Source of the DNA: Marivita sp003149565
Lineage (GTDB): Bacteria > Pseudomonadota > Alphaproteobacteria > Rhodobacterales > Rhodobacteraceae
Length of the DNA stretch: 64,000 nucleotides
Assembly (NCBI RefSeq): GCF_965216415.1
Contig: NZ_CBDCFU010000002.1
Direction: 5' to 3' (one strand)
A program made the position numbers and the translations under genes. Under the pieces are notes generated by a model that saw only the letters and a list, made by a program, of their open reading frames with translations, was not told the DNA's origin and ran no database searches. How positions within the stretch are numbered: the first letter of the stretch is position 1; each line of letters begins with the position of its first letter. Below, in pieces: positions 43,576-52,570 of the stretch.

Positions 43576-45047
43576 TCCGCTGCCTCCACCACTGGCGTGT
43601 CTTCAAGCTCCTCGCTGAGGGCTTCAATCTCGTCGAGTGCGGCCCGTAGATGACCGACAATCGCTGCTGCGATTTCGTCGGGCTCGGTCATCTCATCTTC
43701 CGGGTCGCCACTTTCATCGCGCAGCCACGTCCAGTCGAGGTTGTCTCCACGTTCCGCGATCTGTTCGCGGGTCAGGCAGCGCCAACGGCTGTCTCCGCCT
43801 TGCTCGAAACGGGGAGCATTGCCTTGGGGATCGTCGCCGAACAGCGCCTCAAATTCCTCGAAGTGCTTGGCGGTGAGAGCATTGGTTTTGCCGAAAGACG
43901 GCATGTTTGTCCGCAGGTCGTAGAACCACACCTTCTCGGTTGCCGAGCTATCGTGGTTCGCGGGCAGGATTTCATTCGTGACCCGCGTGAAGAACATGAC
44001 GTTGGTTTTGACGCCTTGGGCATAGAAAATGCCGGTCGGTAGTCTGAGGATGGTGTGAAGGTTACAGTTGACCATCAGGAAGCGGCGCAGCTCTGTTCCT
44101 GTGCCGTCGCCGAACAAGATGTTGTCCGGCATCACGATGGCGCAGCGCCCGCCCGGTTTCAGGGACCGAACGGCATGTTCCAAGAAGGGCATAGGGCCGA
44201 CACGCTCGCCTGCGGTAATGGAAAAATCAGGCCGGTTCGTGTTGCCCGACATCTTGTTGAACGGCGGGTTGGTGAGGATCAGGTCCGCTTTGCCCATGTT
44301 CTCGCCCTGCGGTGCGCAGCTGTCTTCGCAGCCCACAAGGCTTTCGATCCCGTGAAGGATCATGTTCATAACGCAAAGCCGATGGGTATCTGGCACCCAT
44401 TCGTGCCCAACGAACGCTTGACGACGCTGGAAGTGCCCTTGGGCTTCGGTCAGGGCAAAGAGCTCGTCTGTGTGATCCTTAATGTAGCGATCCGCAGCAA
44501 TCAGGAAGCCGCCGGTACCTGCTGCCGGGTCTTGGATAATCTCACCTGGCTGAGGTTTCACGAGGCGGATGATGCTGTCGATCAGGGCGCGAGGCGTGAA
44601 GTACTGACCGGCCTTTGACTTGGTGGCTGAGGTCGTCTTCTCAAGCAGGCCCTCGTAGAGGTCGCCAAGGCCATCTTCTCTTGCCGTGAACCAATCGAGC
44701 TTGTCGATGTTCGTCGTCAGCGTCTTGAGGTCTTTCGGCAGTCGCAGATGCGTCATCGCATCCGTGAAGATCGCCAAGACCACTGTATCGTGAGTTTCCT
44801 TGGGATTGCCCAGCTCCAGCAGCATCTTCTTGTAGTACTCAAGCTGATCGCCGCCTTCCATGCCTGCCAAGCGCGACCAGCAATGCCCATTCGGCAAGCG
44901 GCTTTCTTGTCCGGTTTCCTCCAGCATCTTGAGGAACAGCAGGTACGTCAGCTCGTTCACGTAGTTGCTGTAGGACACGCCCGCAGACTGGAGCGTTTTA
45001 CACTCCTTCCAAAGCTTTGCGACGATTTCAGCTGTATTCGGGTTCAT
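43572..45047 (-). CDS. hsdM: Type I restriction modification subunit HsdM
   Basis: 491 aa N6-adenine methyltransferase. N-terminal HsdM helical domain, then SAM motif DPAAGTGGFLIAADRYI near residue 180, catalytic NPPF in ADLILTNPPFNKMSG near 255, and GGRCAIVMPDNILFGDG. With HsdS it methylates host sites; with HsdR it forms the restriction complex. Start at 45,047 overlaps the hsdR stop by four bases. Confidence 0.95.
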   Translation of the reverse strand: MNPNTAEIVAKLWKECKTLQSAGVSYSNYVNELTYLLFLKMLEETGQESRLPNGHCWSRLAGMEGGDQLEYYKKMLLELGNPKETHDTVVLAIFTDAMTHLRLPKDLKTLTTNIDKLDWFTAREDGLGDLYEGLLEKTTSATKSKAGQYFTPRALIDSIIRLVKPQPGEIIQDPAAGTGGFLIAADRYIKDHTDELFALTEAQGHFQRRQAFVGHEWVPDTHRLCVMNMILHGIESLVGCEDSCAPQGENMGKADLILTNPPFNKMSGNTNRPDFSITAGERVGPMPFLEHAVRSLKPGGRCAIVMPDNILFGDGTGTELRRFLMVNCNLHTILRLPTGIFYAQGVKTNVMFFTRVTNEILPANHDSSATEKVWFYDLRTNMPSFGKTNALTAKHFEEFEALFGDDPQGNAPRFEQGGDSRWRCLTREQIAERGDNLDWTWLRDESGDPEDEMTEPDEIAAAIVGHLRAALDEIEALSEELEDTPVVEAAE

Positions 45048-48000
45048 GCGCTCACTTTCCAGAGTTCTTCGTTAAAGTCGCTGAGGATGCTCTCAAGCTG
45101 ACCGTTAAAGACTTTGTTCAGGCGGTTGAAGCCGCCGTGGTTCTTGAATGTGCCTTCGTCCAATGAGGGTCGGTCGACAACGATCTCTTTTTCAATCTGC
45201 TCTGCGATCCGACGCAGCCACGTCTTCTGCGGATCGGTCCATTGGCCTTTGGACAAGATCCTCTTCGTTGCGTCGCGCACACGGTCTTGGAACGGCACCA
45301 ATGGGTCACCGATGGCAGCTTGTCGAACGAAGCCGATGATTGAGGCGGCGATGTCTTCGTTGGACGCATCGCTCCAAGCCTGGCGCAGATTGGCTTCTGA
45401 AAAGCCCATCTTGTCGAGCTCAAGCCGAAGTTTGCGAAGTTCTTGTCGTGTCAGCTCTCTCGGACGCTGGACGACCACTGAGAGCGCCGCGATCTTGTTT
45501 TGGTTGTTCCGCACGAAGGACTGGAAGGTATCCAAGAAGTCTTCGGGCTTTTCAGCATCGCCATAGCCGCGAGTAACAGTCCTTATCTCATCTTCCTGCG
45601 TGGAGATTGGGATGAGGTTTGGCCCTTTGCTATCGGGGTTCCAATCAAGGATTTTGCCAACTCCGGTATACTTCTTCGCCCATTCGGAAGCGTGTTGAAG
45701 CGAGTTCTGCTTCAAGCGATCCCGCAGCTCTTCGGCGCTCTCACCCGTCAGATCGCGGACAGCTTCTTCCACCTTTAAGGGCAGCTTTCTGAGCTTCCTG
45801 TGAAGCTTGGCAAGGATTTGATCCCGGATGATTTCGCGCTGATCCTCTTCCTCAACAGACGCGAGTTCGCCGAACAGCTGCTCAAAGGTCAGTGACGGAT
45901 TACTTGCCACTGGCTTCATCTGTGTGAGGTCTTGAAGCGTGGCGTAGAGGTCGACCGCATCGAAGATACTGAAGACTTCCTTTCCGATGTCGTCGCATCG
46001 CCGTGTCGCGCGGCCAAGCATCTGTTCATAGAGGATGCGGCTGTTCACACGGCGGATGAACACAAGGTTCGTAATCGCTGGGACATCCACACCTGTCGTC
46101 AGCAAGTCGACCGTGACGGCGATCTTGGGGAAGGCATCGTTGCGGTAGGATCGGATCAGTTTGTTGATCCGTGTGGAGTTTCCATTTTCGACACTGCCAG
46201 TGATCTTGCGCACGGCAGCATCTTCAATCTCTCCGTATTGCTCTTTGAACGCCTTCTTCAGCTCATCAACAACTATATCGGCGTGAGCATCGTTGACCGC
46301 ATAGACAAGTGTCTTGCCGGGAAGCGAGGGGTCAATGTGTTTCGCCAGTTCCTGTGCCACGACGCGGTTGAACGGGACCGTGATCACCTTGCGGTTAAAA
46401 GCTTCGACCTCGAAGTTAATCTCGTCAGGGGCTGAAACTTGATCGACTTCGCCGGTTGTTGTGTCGACTGCCTCGAACTCTTCGCCTTTCTCAAACTTGA
46501 TACCTTCGGCACTGAGCGCCGTCTCAATACGAACAGGCGGTTCGTGGTCGATCAACCAACCATCAACCACAGCTTCACGGTATGTGTAGGTGTAGATTGG
46601 GTCGCCAAAGATTTGTGCTGTGTGGAGCGCTGGCGTCGCGGTGAGGCCAATCTTTACGGCATCGAAATACTCAAGCACCCGGCGATACTTTGAAATGTAG
46701 TCGTCTTGGCCACGGAAGCTCAGCTCGGCATCCGACATTTCCCGATCAAGCAGGTACCCACGGTGGCATTCATCGACGACGATCAGGTCGTATTGATCTA
46801 TGGGGGGTGTGTCGGCTGGGTCGTCGGTATAGAGAACACGCTTCACAAGCCCTTGGATCGTACAGATGTGAACCCGTGTTTCCAGGTCGGGCTTCACGTC
46901 CTCAAGGCCCTGAATGCCAAATAGCTGACCGAAGGTTTTTGGCCCTTCAATGGGCGTGCTCATGAACTCGTCGCCGGTCTGATTGCCGAGCGCTGAGCGG
47001 TCTACAACGAAACAAATGCGACGGAAGCGCTTCGAGGAAAGGAGGCGGTATAGCATCGCAATGGCGAGCTTGGTTTTGCCCGTACCCGTAGCCATCGCAA
47101 CGAGAATCTCGCGCTGCTCTGTCGATAGGGTTTCCTCGACCGCCTCAATCGCTGCCTTCTGGTATGGGCGGAGCTGGAAACCGAAGTCGAAGGGGCGACT
47201 TTCAAGCGCCTTCTGCGCCGTCTCTCTATCGGTATCAAACTTCGCTTCGAGACCTTCAGGTGTGGGCCACTCGACAAGCGCTCGGCGGTGGTTGGTCGCT
47301 AAGCGCACATCGCGAAACCAGATGCCGCTCTCGGTTTCGATCTGCTTCAAATATGGTCGACCATTCGTGGCGAACACAAAGGGCACACGATACCCGCCAT
47401 CCCAAGCGCCAATGGAGCTTTCATGGTCGAAATCCATTGAATAGCGCTCGGATTGATCAATCGCAGCAGAAATATTCTTTCGGTAGCGCTTGGCCTCCAC
47501 GATCCCAAGGCAGCGTTCGCCGACAAACAGGGCGTAGTCGGCTGGGCCGCTCTTGGTCGGCCACTCTGCGATTGCCATAGAACGCCCTTTTGCGGGGCGA
47601 GTGCCCTTCGAGTGTCGGAGATTGACGCTGTCTGCGTCCCAACCCCAGTCGCGCAATTGCTGGTCGATCAAGTCACGTGTTGCCGTCTCATCTAGATCAA
47701 TGGACGAAGATGCGGCTTGCGCCGTCTGAACAAACTCAGTGCGGGTGTTTGCGGATTGAGAAGTGGCAGCTTCCTGTAGCTCTTGGAGGTGCCTTTGAAG
47801 CTCGGAACGGTCTTGCTCGACCTCTTGGGCCAAAGCTTCCCATTGCGCCCGTTCTTCCTTTTCGCGCTGCTCACGTTCTGAAGCCGTCTCCGCCTGACGC
47901 TGAGCCAGCTCGGCAGCTTCTTGGGCCAGTTGCGCTTCATTGAGAGCTGCGTCCCGCTCGCTGCGCAGCCGAGCAAGCTCCTGCTGTAATTCTTCAGCTG

Positions 48001-48439
48001 CGGAGGCTGGGTTTACTGGTGGCACGAATGGGCCGGGAGAAAACTTGGGGTCTCTGCGAACAACGCGGTAGTGCCAGATGCCGAGCTGAACAGACATCTT
48101 GAGCGCCGTGAGTGCCTGCCTGTGATCGCCTGCTCCTTCATGGACGGCCGAATTGCCGGTCTTCCGAATGTGATGAAGGACATCGAGCACTTTGTCGGGA
48201 ATGGCCCGTTCAAACTTCAGGCGGCGCAGCAGATCGGACTGCGCCTCGGCAGGCTCAGGAAGCAAGCCGGCATGGGCGGCGTGGAACTGTGTCAGGATTT
48301 CAGAGAACTGCCGCAGCTTGATCAGCGACGTGCTTGGGTCAGCATGAAAATAGTGCTCGGCTAGAGTTCCCAGCTTCACGAGCTGGGAGCTAATGGGCTG
48401 AAGAAACTGAAAATTGCCTGTCGTTCGTTCGCTCGTCAT
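45044..48439 (-). CDS. hsdR: Type I restriction endonuclease subunit HsdR
   Basis: 1131 aa starting MTSERTTGNFQFLQPISSQL (longer readings to 48,607 are unlikely). Domains in order: DUF4145-like N terminus, coiled segment with many Glu/Gln, nuclease PD-ExK region (GPADYALFVGERCLGIVEAKRY), SF2 translocase with Walker A MATGTGKTKLAIAML near 500, DECH in VVDECHRGYLL, and LLTTGVDVPAITNLVF plus RATRRCDD near 845. It cleaves unmodified DNA after translocation. First gene of the four-gene operon. Confidence 0.95.
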   Translation of the reverse strand: MTSERTTGNFQFLQPISSQLVKLGTLAEHYFHADPSTSLIKLRQFSEILTQFHAAHAGLLPEPAEAQSDLLRRLKFERAIPDKVLDVLHHIRKTGNSAVHEGAGDHRQALTALKMSVQLGIWHYRVVRRDPKFSPGPFVPPVNPASAAEELQQELARLRSERDAALNEAQLAQEAAELAQRQAETASEREQREKEERAQWEALAQEVEQDRSELQRHLQELQEAATSQSANTRTEFVQTAQAASSSIDLDETATRDLIDQQLRDWGWDADSVNLRHSKGTRPAKGRSMAIAEWPTKSGPADYALFVGERCLGIVEAKRYRKNISAAIDQSERYSMDFDHESSIGAWDGGYRVPFVFATNGRPYLKQIETESGIWFRDVRLATNHRRALVEWPTPEGLEAKFDTDRETAQKALESRPFDFGFQLRPYQKAAIEAVEETLSTEQREILVAMATGTGKTKLAIAMLYRLLSSKRFRRICFVVDRSALGNQTGDEFMSTPIEGPKTFGQLFGIQGLEDVKPDLETRVHICTIQGLVKRVLYTDDPADTPPIDQYDLIVVDECHRGYLLDREMSDAELSFRGQDDYISKYRRVLEYFDAVKIGLTATPALHTAQIFGDPIYTYTYREAVVDGWLIDHEPPVRIETALSAEGIKFEKGEEFEAVDTTTGEVDQVSAPDEINFEVEAFNRKVITVPFNRVVAQELAKHIDPSLPGKTLVYAVNDAHADIVVDELKKAFKEQYGEIEDAAVRKITGSVENGNSTRINKLIRSYRNDAFPKIAVTVDLLTTGVDVPAITNLVFIRRVNSRILYEQMLGRATRRCDDIGKEVFSIFDAVDLYATLQDLTQMKPVASNPSLTFEQLFGELASVEEEDQREIIRDQILAKLHRKLRKLPLKVEEAVRDLTGESAEELRDRLKQNSLQHASEWAKKYTGVGKILDWNPDSKGPNLIPISTQEDEIRTVTRGYGDAEKPEDFLDTFQSFVRNNQNKIAALSVVVQRPRELTRQELRKLRLELDKMGFSEANLRQAWSDASNEDIAASIIGFVRQAAIGDPLVPFQDRVRDATKRILSKGQWTDPQKTWLRRIAEQIEKEIVVDRPSLDEGTFKNHGGFNRLNKVFNGQLESILSDFNEELWKVSA

Positions 48440-48703
48440 TGAAATACCGCCCTTCGCCTCGGGACAGTATGGCGCAAGCCTTTGTAAAGCAAGGAAACGG
48501 AGCGGCCTTGGCGGATGATCGGCTTCAAATTTGGCTACTTTCCGCGACCAAGCTTTCTGGTCACTTGAACCAAACCGAAAATGCAGCCTAACATTTGAGT
48601 CAAGCACCCTCCGGTAAACCCGGGGCGATTCAGAATAATACCATCAATGCCCCCACAACCTACTTTGCCCATAACCTCCGCAAGCGTATCGGATCGTCCG
48701 TAC

Positions 48704-48832
48704 GCCCGCGATACCTACCTCGAATACAAGTTCCGACACAAAAACGATCTGCCCATCGTCACCAAGAAGTTTTCAGACGTGGCGAGACTGGCGATTATGG
48801 ATATGCGAAAACAGCTGGACGCGGGTTTGGGC
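48704..48832 (+). pseudogene. Fragment of a second tyrosine integrase
   Basis: 43 codons read ARDTYLEYKFRHKNDLPIVT and continue KKFSDVARLAIMDMRK, colinear with ARDHYLEYHFRAKHDLPIVT / KRFEDVAKLAIADMQR of the integrase at 38.6 kb. Homology stops on both sides and a TAG follows at 48,860. It lies between the restriction operon and the HExxH gene and looks like the scar of an earlier insertion. The rest of the gap 48,440-48,863 holds only the hsdR upstream region. Confidence 0.85.
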
Positions 48833-48863
48833 AACAGGCAGCGGCAGGCACGAGGGAGTTAGA

Positions 48864-49811
48864 ATGCCTATCACGTTGTCAGAGTTACTGAGAAGGGTCG
48901 ATCCGAAAACCGAAGAACGAGTCGAAGGGGCGCGCCGAAGAGCGAACACGACTGTCAGAAACCTGCTGCGCGACCGAACACGACTATCGTTCTCATTCGA
49001 CGACGAGGGTCAACGCCGTGTCCGTCAAGTATCCGTCACCCTAGATCCCGGGCGCCCACACAACCTGCAAGACATCGAGTTCGATGATGACATTCTGGTG
49101 CTGCTCGAACTCTCGAAGGTTCGTACGCTGTTAGAAGCTGGGGCATTACGCTGGTCTAACTACCAGAGCGTCAATCAGATGCTTGCCGCCAACGAAAGCA
49201 TCCAGATGCAACCACTCGACGGTGCGTTATTCGAACACCACCAAGAACGTTTCAAGGAGTTGCTTCAGGTTCTAGATACACGCGATCCACTCCAGAAAAT
49301 CCTGCATCTAGAGCATGACATACTGGGTGAGTATTCATACGGAACCAACTTCTACGGCGAAGAAGTCGGTGAGGTCTTCATCTACTGGGGTATTATTGGA
49401 CTGGTCAGCGATCTTCTGGGCGTGAATGTCGAAGACCTTACTATCGTCGTTCTCGCACATGAGTTGGCGCACGCATACACCCATCAAGGGTTCGAAATCG
49501 ACGGAACGCAATGGGAATCGAAGAGATTCAAGAGCGTCGATAAGTCAGTGAAAGAAGGTCTCGCGCAATATTTCACGCATCTGTTCCTGACCTCAAAGCA
49601 AGACTCTTTCCCTGATGCATTCGACGCCTTCGAGAAACTGCGAGAAAAGCAGGCAGCGTGCTACTCTACTCACAAAGCATGGGTAACGGACAATACCCCC
49701 GAACACGTCAGACGTGCGATGCTGGAGGCTAGACGCTCAAAAGACGTGGTCAGCAAGGAGAGGTTTGACGAAATGCTGTCTGCCGCGAAGAAGGCGCTGT
49801 CGTTTGGGTGA
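48864..49811 (+). CDS. Putative zinc metallopeptidase with HExxH motif
   Basis: 315 aa, soluble. The motif LTIVVLAHELAHAYTHQGFEIDG near residue 195 gives HExxH, with EGLAQYFTHLF about 30 residues later supplying a plausible third ligand Glu, the pattern of gluzincin-like or basic-secretory peptidases. No signal peptide, so cytoplasmic. GAGGGAG precedes the ATG. Family not recognised; position between two defence operons makes an accessory defence or regulatory role possible but unproven. Confidence 0.68.
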   Translation: MPITLSELLRRVDPKTEERVEGARRRANTTVRNLLRDRTRLSFSFDDEGQRRVRQVSVTLDPGRPHNLQDIEFDDDILVLLELSKVRTLLEAGALRWSNYQSVNQMLAANESIQMQPLDGALFEHHQERFKELLQVLDTRDPLQKILHLEHDILGEYSYGTNFYGEEVGEVFIYWGIIGLVSDLLGVNVEDLTIVVLAHELAHAYTHQGFEIDGTQWESKRFKSVDKSVKEGLAQYFTHLFLTSKQDSFPDAFDAFEKLREKQAACYSTHKAWVTDNTPEHVRRAMLEARRSKDVVSKERFDEMLSAAKKALSFG

Positions 49812-50046
49812 AACCACTTATCAGAAGGTATTCTAAGGATGGAACGTTAGGGTCAAACGCTTGAGTGTATCGTAACCATGGAAAACTTCCGGAAACTCGT
49901 CGCAGATCAACTACCTAGAAGAAAATCGCTGAACAAATAATCGTCTGTGTCGCGATGCCATCTAACCAATTGATCTGGGTATCAAGGACGAGCCCCGCCG
50001 GCTCTAACATATGCCAAACACCCACCTTACTGGCGCCGTCCAACAC

Positions 50047-50131
50047 CTGCATTTGAACGCTGAGAGTCCTTAGCAACCACAAATCAAGGATGTAAAAACA
50101 TGAGCCTATCCCCCATCTCACCGACCACCCA
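50047..50131 (+). repeat. Direct repeat copy A: truncated HTH-gene start
   Basis: CTGCAT...CGCTGAGAGTCCTTAGCA...AAGGATG...ACATGAGC matches the leader and first codons of the HTH gene at 60,872-60,952. The ATG at 50,100 opens only MSLSPISPTTH then TGA, against MRPATSPTTN in the intact gene. Together with copy B it brackets the five-gene operon. The 400-base gap 49,812-50,212 shows nothing else. Confidence 0.75.
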
Positions 50132-50212
50132 CTGAGCCTGCCGCGTGTTTGCGCCGCCCCAAGCGCTTGTTTAGGAACAAGTTATTCTCGAGCAGCTCTT
50201 AGCAAGAGGGAG

Positions 50213-52570
50213 TCAGTACCCAGCGCCATAAATATCCTTCAGGAGATCCGGGTTGATTCCTTTGCCTTCGAGTTCGGCGTCGATCTGGCGCAGGATCTTT
50301 CCGAAGGTTTTGGCCTTTTTTTGAAACGCATCGGTCGGCCTGCGGCGCTCGAAATCTCGCAACGTGTGCCGAATAGCGTCACGGAACTTATCCGCCACGG
50401 AGTCGCTGCCGGCAATGAGGGCGTAGGGCTCCTTCAGACGGAAGCGGAGCAGACCCGCCATCAGAAAAGGGGCATATTTGAACTTAGTATACTCGCTCCG
50501 AAGTTCCGACTGGAATTCCCTTAGAACGACAGTTGCCATCAGATCGATGTCCGATCGGTTCAGCATCAGCGGCGCAGTATCCGACCGCGACAGCAGGAAC
50601 GAGGCGCAGGCTGTCTCCCAGCGCCACCGCCACTTGCTATGCGGCCTCCTGAGTAAATGGTCGAGAATCCGTCGTTCCTGTTCTTCGGTGCTCGCGGTTC
50701 GACCAAGCCCCTGGAGAAGCAATACCTCACTCATGTGGTGATCGAACATTGTGGTGTGAGTTCGACCCTCCAGAACGTCGAGAAGTTTTTCGACGACTTC
50801 GCTGTCGCACTTGCGGAACTGCCAGGTGAGAAATTTCAGCGCATCGTTTCCCCTGCGTCGCCCGCCCAATCGCTCTTCGAACTCACGCGTGGCGAGTCGG
50901 GACAGACGCTGGAGCCGAGTAAGATCCCGGGCGTCGATTACGTCCGGGACTTCTCCGTCACTCGACACTGCGTACTTGCCGAATGGACGGGCCGACATTC
51001 GCTGTGCAAGCAAAGTCCAGTCAGGATTCGCCACGCCTTCGCTCTGGGTGATGGCTTCCGCAAGACCTCCGCTGCCGTCCACTCCGTACCAGGCGTCCGT
51101 GCCGCATTCGAGTATCAACCGATTAGGAATGGATGGAGGAGGAGTCTCAAGCGAAGCGAGAAGCGTGTCCCAGTCCTCATCAAGTTCTGCTGCATCGTCC
51201 CAATCGAGAAGGAAGTCACGGCCAAGCTCGGTTGATCGCATCAGGATACGCGCACGGCCGGCAGCTGGGCTCTGCTCAACCCATACTTCCACGGGTGTCT
51301 CGCGGGCAATCTTTCGCCCGAGATCCACGGTGATCTTGCGAGGCCACTCGACGGTCTCCTTCCGGATATAGACAGATATGCTTTGCTGACCGGTAGGTAT
51401 AGCTAAGCGGGCCGGTCGTGGGCTTCTATAGAGCTTTCCGGCCGGAAGCGTCTCGGAGGAGTCGATAAGGTCGTATGGCGCAGGCTTCATATCCTGGGTC
51501 ACGATAGTCGAGATCTGGGGCAGGAAGTCGAGAAACACGGGTAGACCTGCTCTTAGGCGACGCGCGCCGACCAGAGCACCACTCGCGACCGCGTCAGGCG
51601 GCAGGGCGATCACGTCGCGGTCGAGTACAGCTTCGACGGCACTGCGAAGCGCTTCGGCGGCATCCCCGCCTGCAACGGTCTCGAGAAGGACCACATCGGC
51701 GTCTCCAAGCCAACCGACATGATCACTCGAGAGCGAAGGACGTACAGCGTCTATGCTTTCGCCGATCTCGACAATCCGCCAGGAATCGCTCGCGCTTCTC
51801 ACCAGAGACGGGCCCGCCTCCAGCCCCATGGCGGAGGCGCGGATCGAGCCGGGAAGCGCCGAGAGCGGTGCACTCGCCTGAAGCCCGTTCATTTCGAGCA
51901 GTTTTTGGAGCCTGTGGGCAAATCCGTTATCCTGCGAGATCCTTCGGCCGGCATGCCGCCTTTCGGGGGTCATGACGGTCTCCCCCCGGTCGTGCGTGGA
52001 GCGCAGTCTCAAGACCTGACCATCTAGTCCGTCGGATGTCTGCGAAATAACCGCGATACGGGAATCGGGTGCGAGGCTGCGCACGGCATCGACACGTTCA
52101 AGCCCGTACAGCACCGCCAGCACAGGGCGCCAAACCGTGAGACTGCGCCGGTGCTTCAGGCGTCCAGCCGCTTCGATTAGACGCTCCTGCAGTTCCTCGT
52201 TCGGGGACCCAAAATCATTGATCGCGAACACGGAATAGGCAGTTCCCGCCGCTGTGCCGGATACTGCAGCGTCCAATGCTTCTGGTACGTCATCTTCCGC
52301 AGAAATAAGCCGGACCACGTCGAGTCGCGGTGCAGTACCAACTTCTCCCCACCCGCCGCCGCGGCCATGCGGAGCCAGCGCAGCCTGCGCCCCTCCCACC
52401 CATCGGAATCGAGACCCACTACCAACGGCGACGACGCCGGTGATCGCGCCGGCTTCGTTGCGCCAGCCGTCACCGAAGCGGGCTTCACCATCTTCGCCAA
52501 TAATCCAATTCCGCACTGCGAAATCCCGCCAGCCATTGATATCATAGCCGCAGAGACGCTCTTCCTTCAT
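50213..52570 (-). CDS. Divergent Hsp70-like protein with helical C-terminal domain
   Basis: 785 aa, last gene of the five-gene operon. Not matched to a named family by sight, but the Hsp70/actin ATPase outline is visible: GYDINGWRDFAVRNW at the N terminus for phosphate loop 1, ERLIEAAGRLKHRRSLTVWRP then VLAVLYGLERV for the helix and NEPTAAALAYGL-like segment, SRIAVISQTSDGLDG where DLGGGTFD should be (degenerate), DADVVLLETVAGGDAAEA and PPDAVASGALVGARRL then FLDFLPQIS near 340-370. A DnaK-like beta domain (YDLIDSSETLPAGKLYR; SISVYIRKETVEW) and ~280 helical residues follow. Start overlaps the upstream stop by one base. Confidence 0.6.
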   Translation of the reverse strand: MKEERLCGYDINGWRDFAVRNWIIGEDGEARFGDGWRNEAGAITGVVAVGSGSRFRWVGGAQAALAPHGRGGGWGEVGTAPRLDVVRLISAEDDVPEALDAAVSGTAAGTAYSVFAINDFGSPNEELQERLIEAAGRLKHRRSLTVWRPVLAVLYGLERVDAVRSLAPDSRIAVISQTSDGLDGQVLRLRSTHDRGETVMTPERRHAGRRISQDNGFAHRLQKLLEMNGLQASAPLSALPGSIRASAMGLEAGPSLVRSASDSWRIVEIGESIDAVRPSLSSDHVGWLGDADVVLLETVAGGDAAEALRSAVEAVLDRDVIALPPDAVASGALVGARRLRAGLPVFLDFLPQISTIVTQDMKPAPYDLIDSSETLPAGKLYRSPRPARLAIPTGQQSISVYIRKETVEWPRKITVDLGRKIARETPVEVWVEQSPAAGRARILMRSTELGRDFLLDWDDAAELDEDWDTLLASLETPPPSIPNRLILECGTDAWYGVDGSGGLAEAITQSEGVANPDWTLLAQRMSARPFGKYAVSSDGEVPDVIDARDLTRLQRLSRLATREFEERLGGRRRGNDALKFLTWQFRKCDSEVVEKLLDVLEGRTHTTMFDHHMSEVLLLQGLGRTASTEEQERRILDHLLRRPHSKWRWRWETACASFLLSRSDTAPLMLNRSDIDLMATVVLREFQSELRSEYTKFKYAPFLMAGLLRFRLKEPYALIAGSDSVADKFRDAIRHTLRDFERRRPTDAFQKKAKTFGKILRQIDAELEGKGINPDLLKDIYGAGY

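Noticed and set aside
48615..48650. CCCGGGGCGATTC next to the integrase scrap as a second tRNA-Phe attachment site
   Set aside because: It only partly resembles the tRNA 3' end in reverse orientation, with several mismatches and a missing base; too weak to call an att site.
49915..50121. A 68-codon minus-strand frame between the HExxH gene and the five-gene operon
   Set aside because: It overlaps repeat copy A, has no ribosome site, and no homology is evident.
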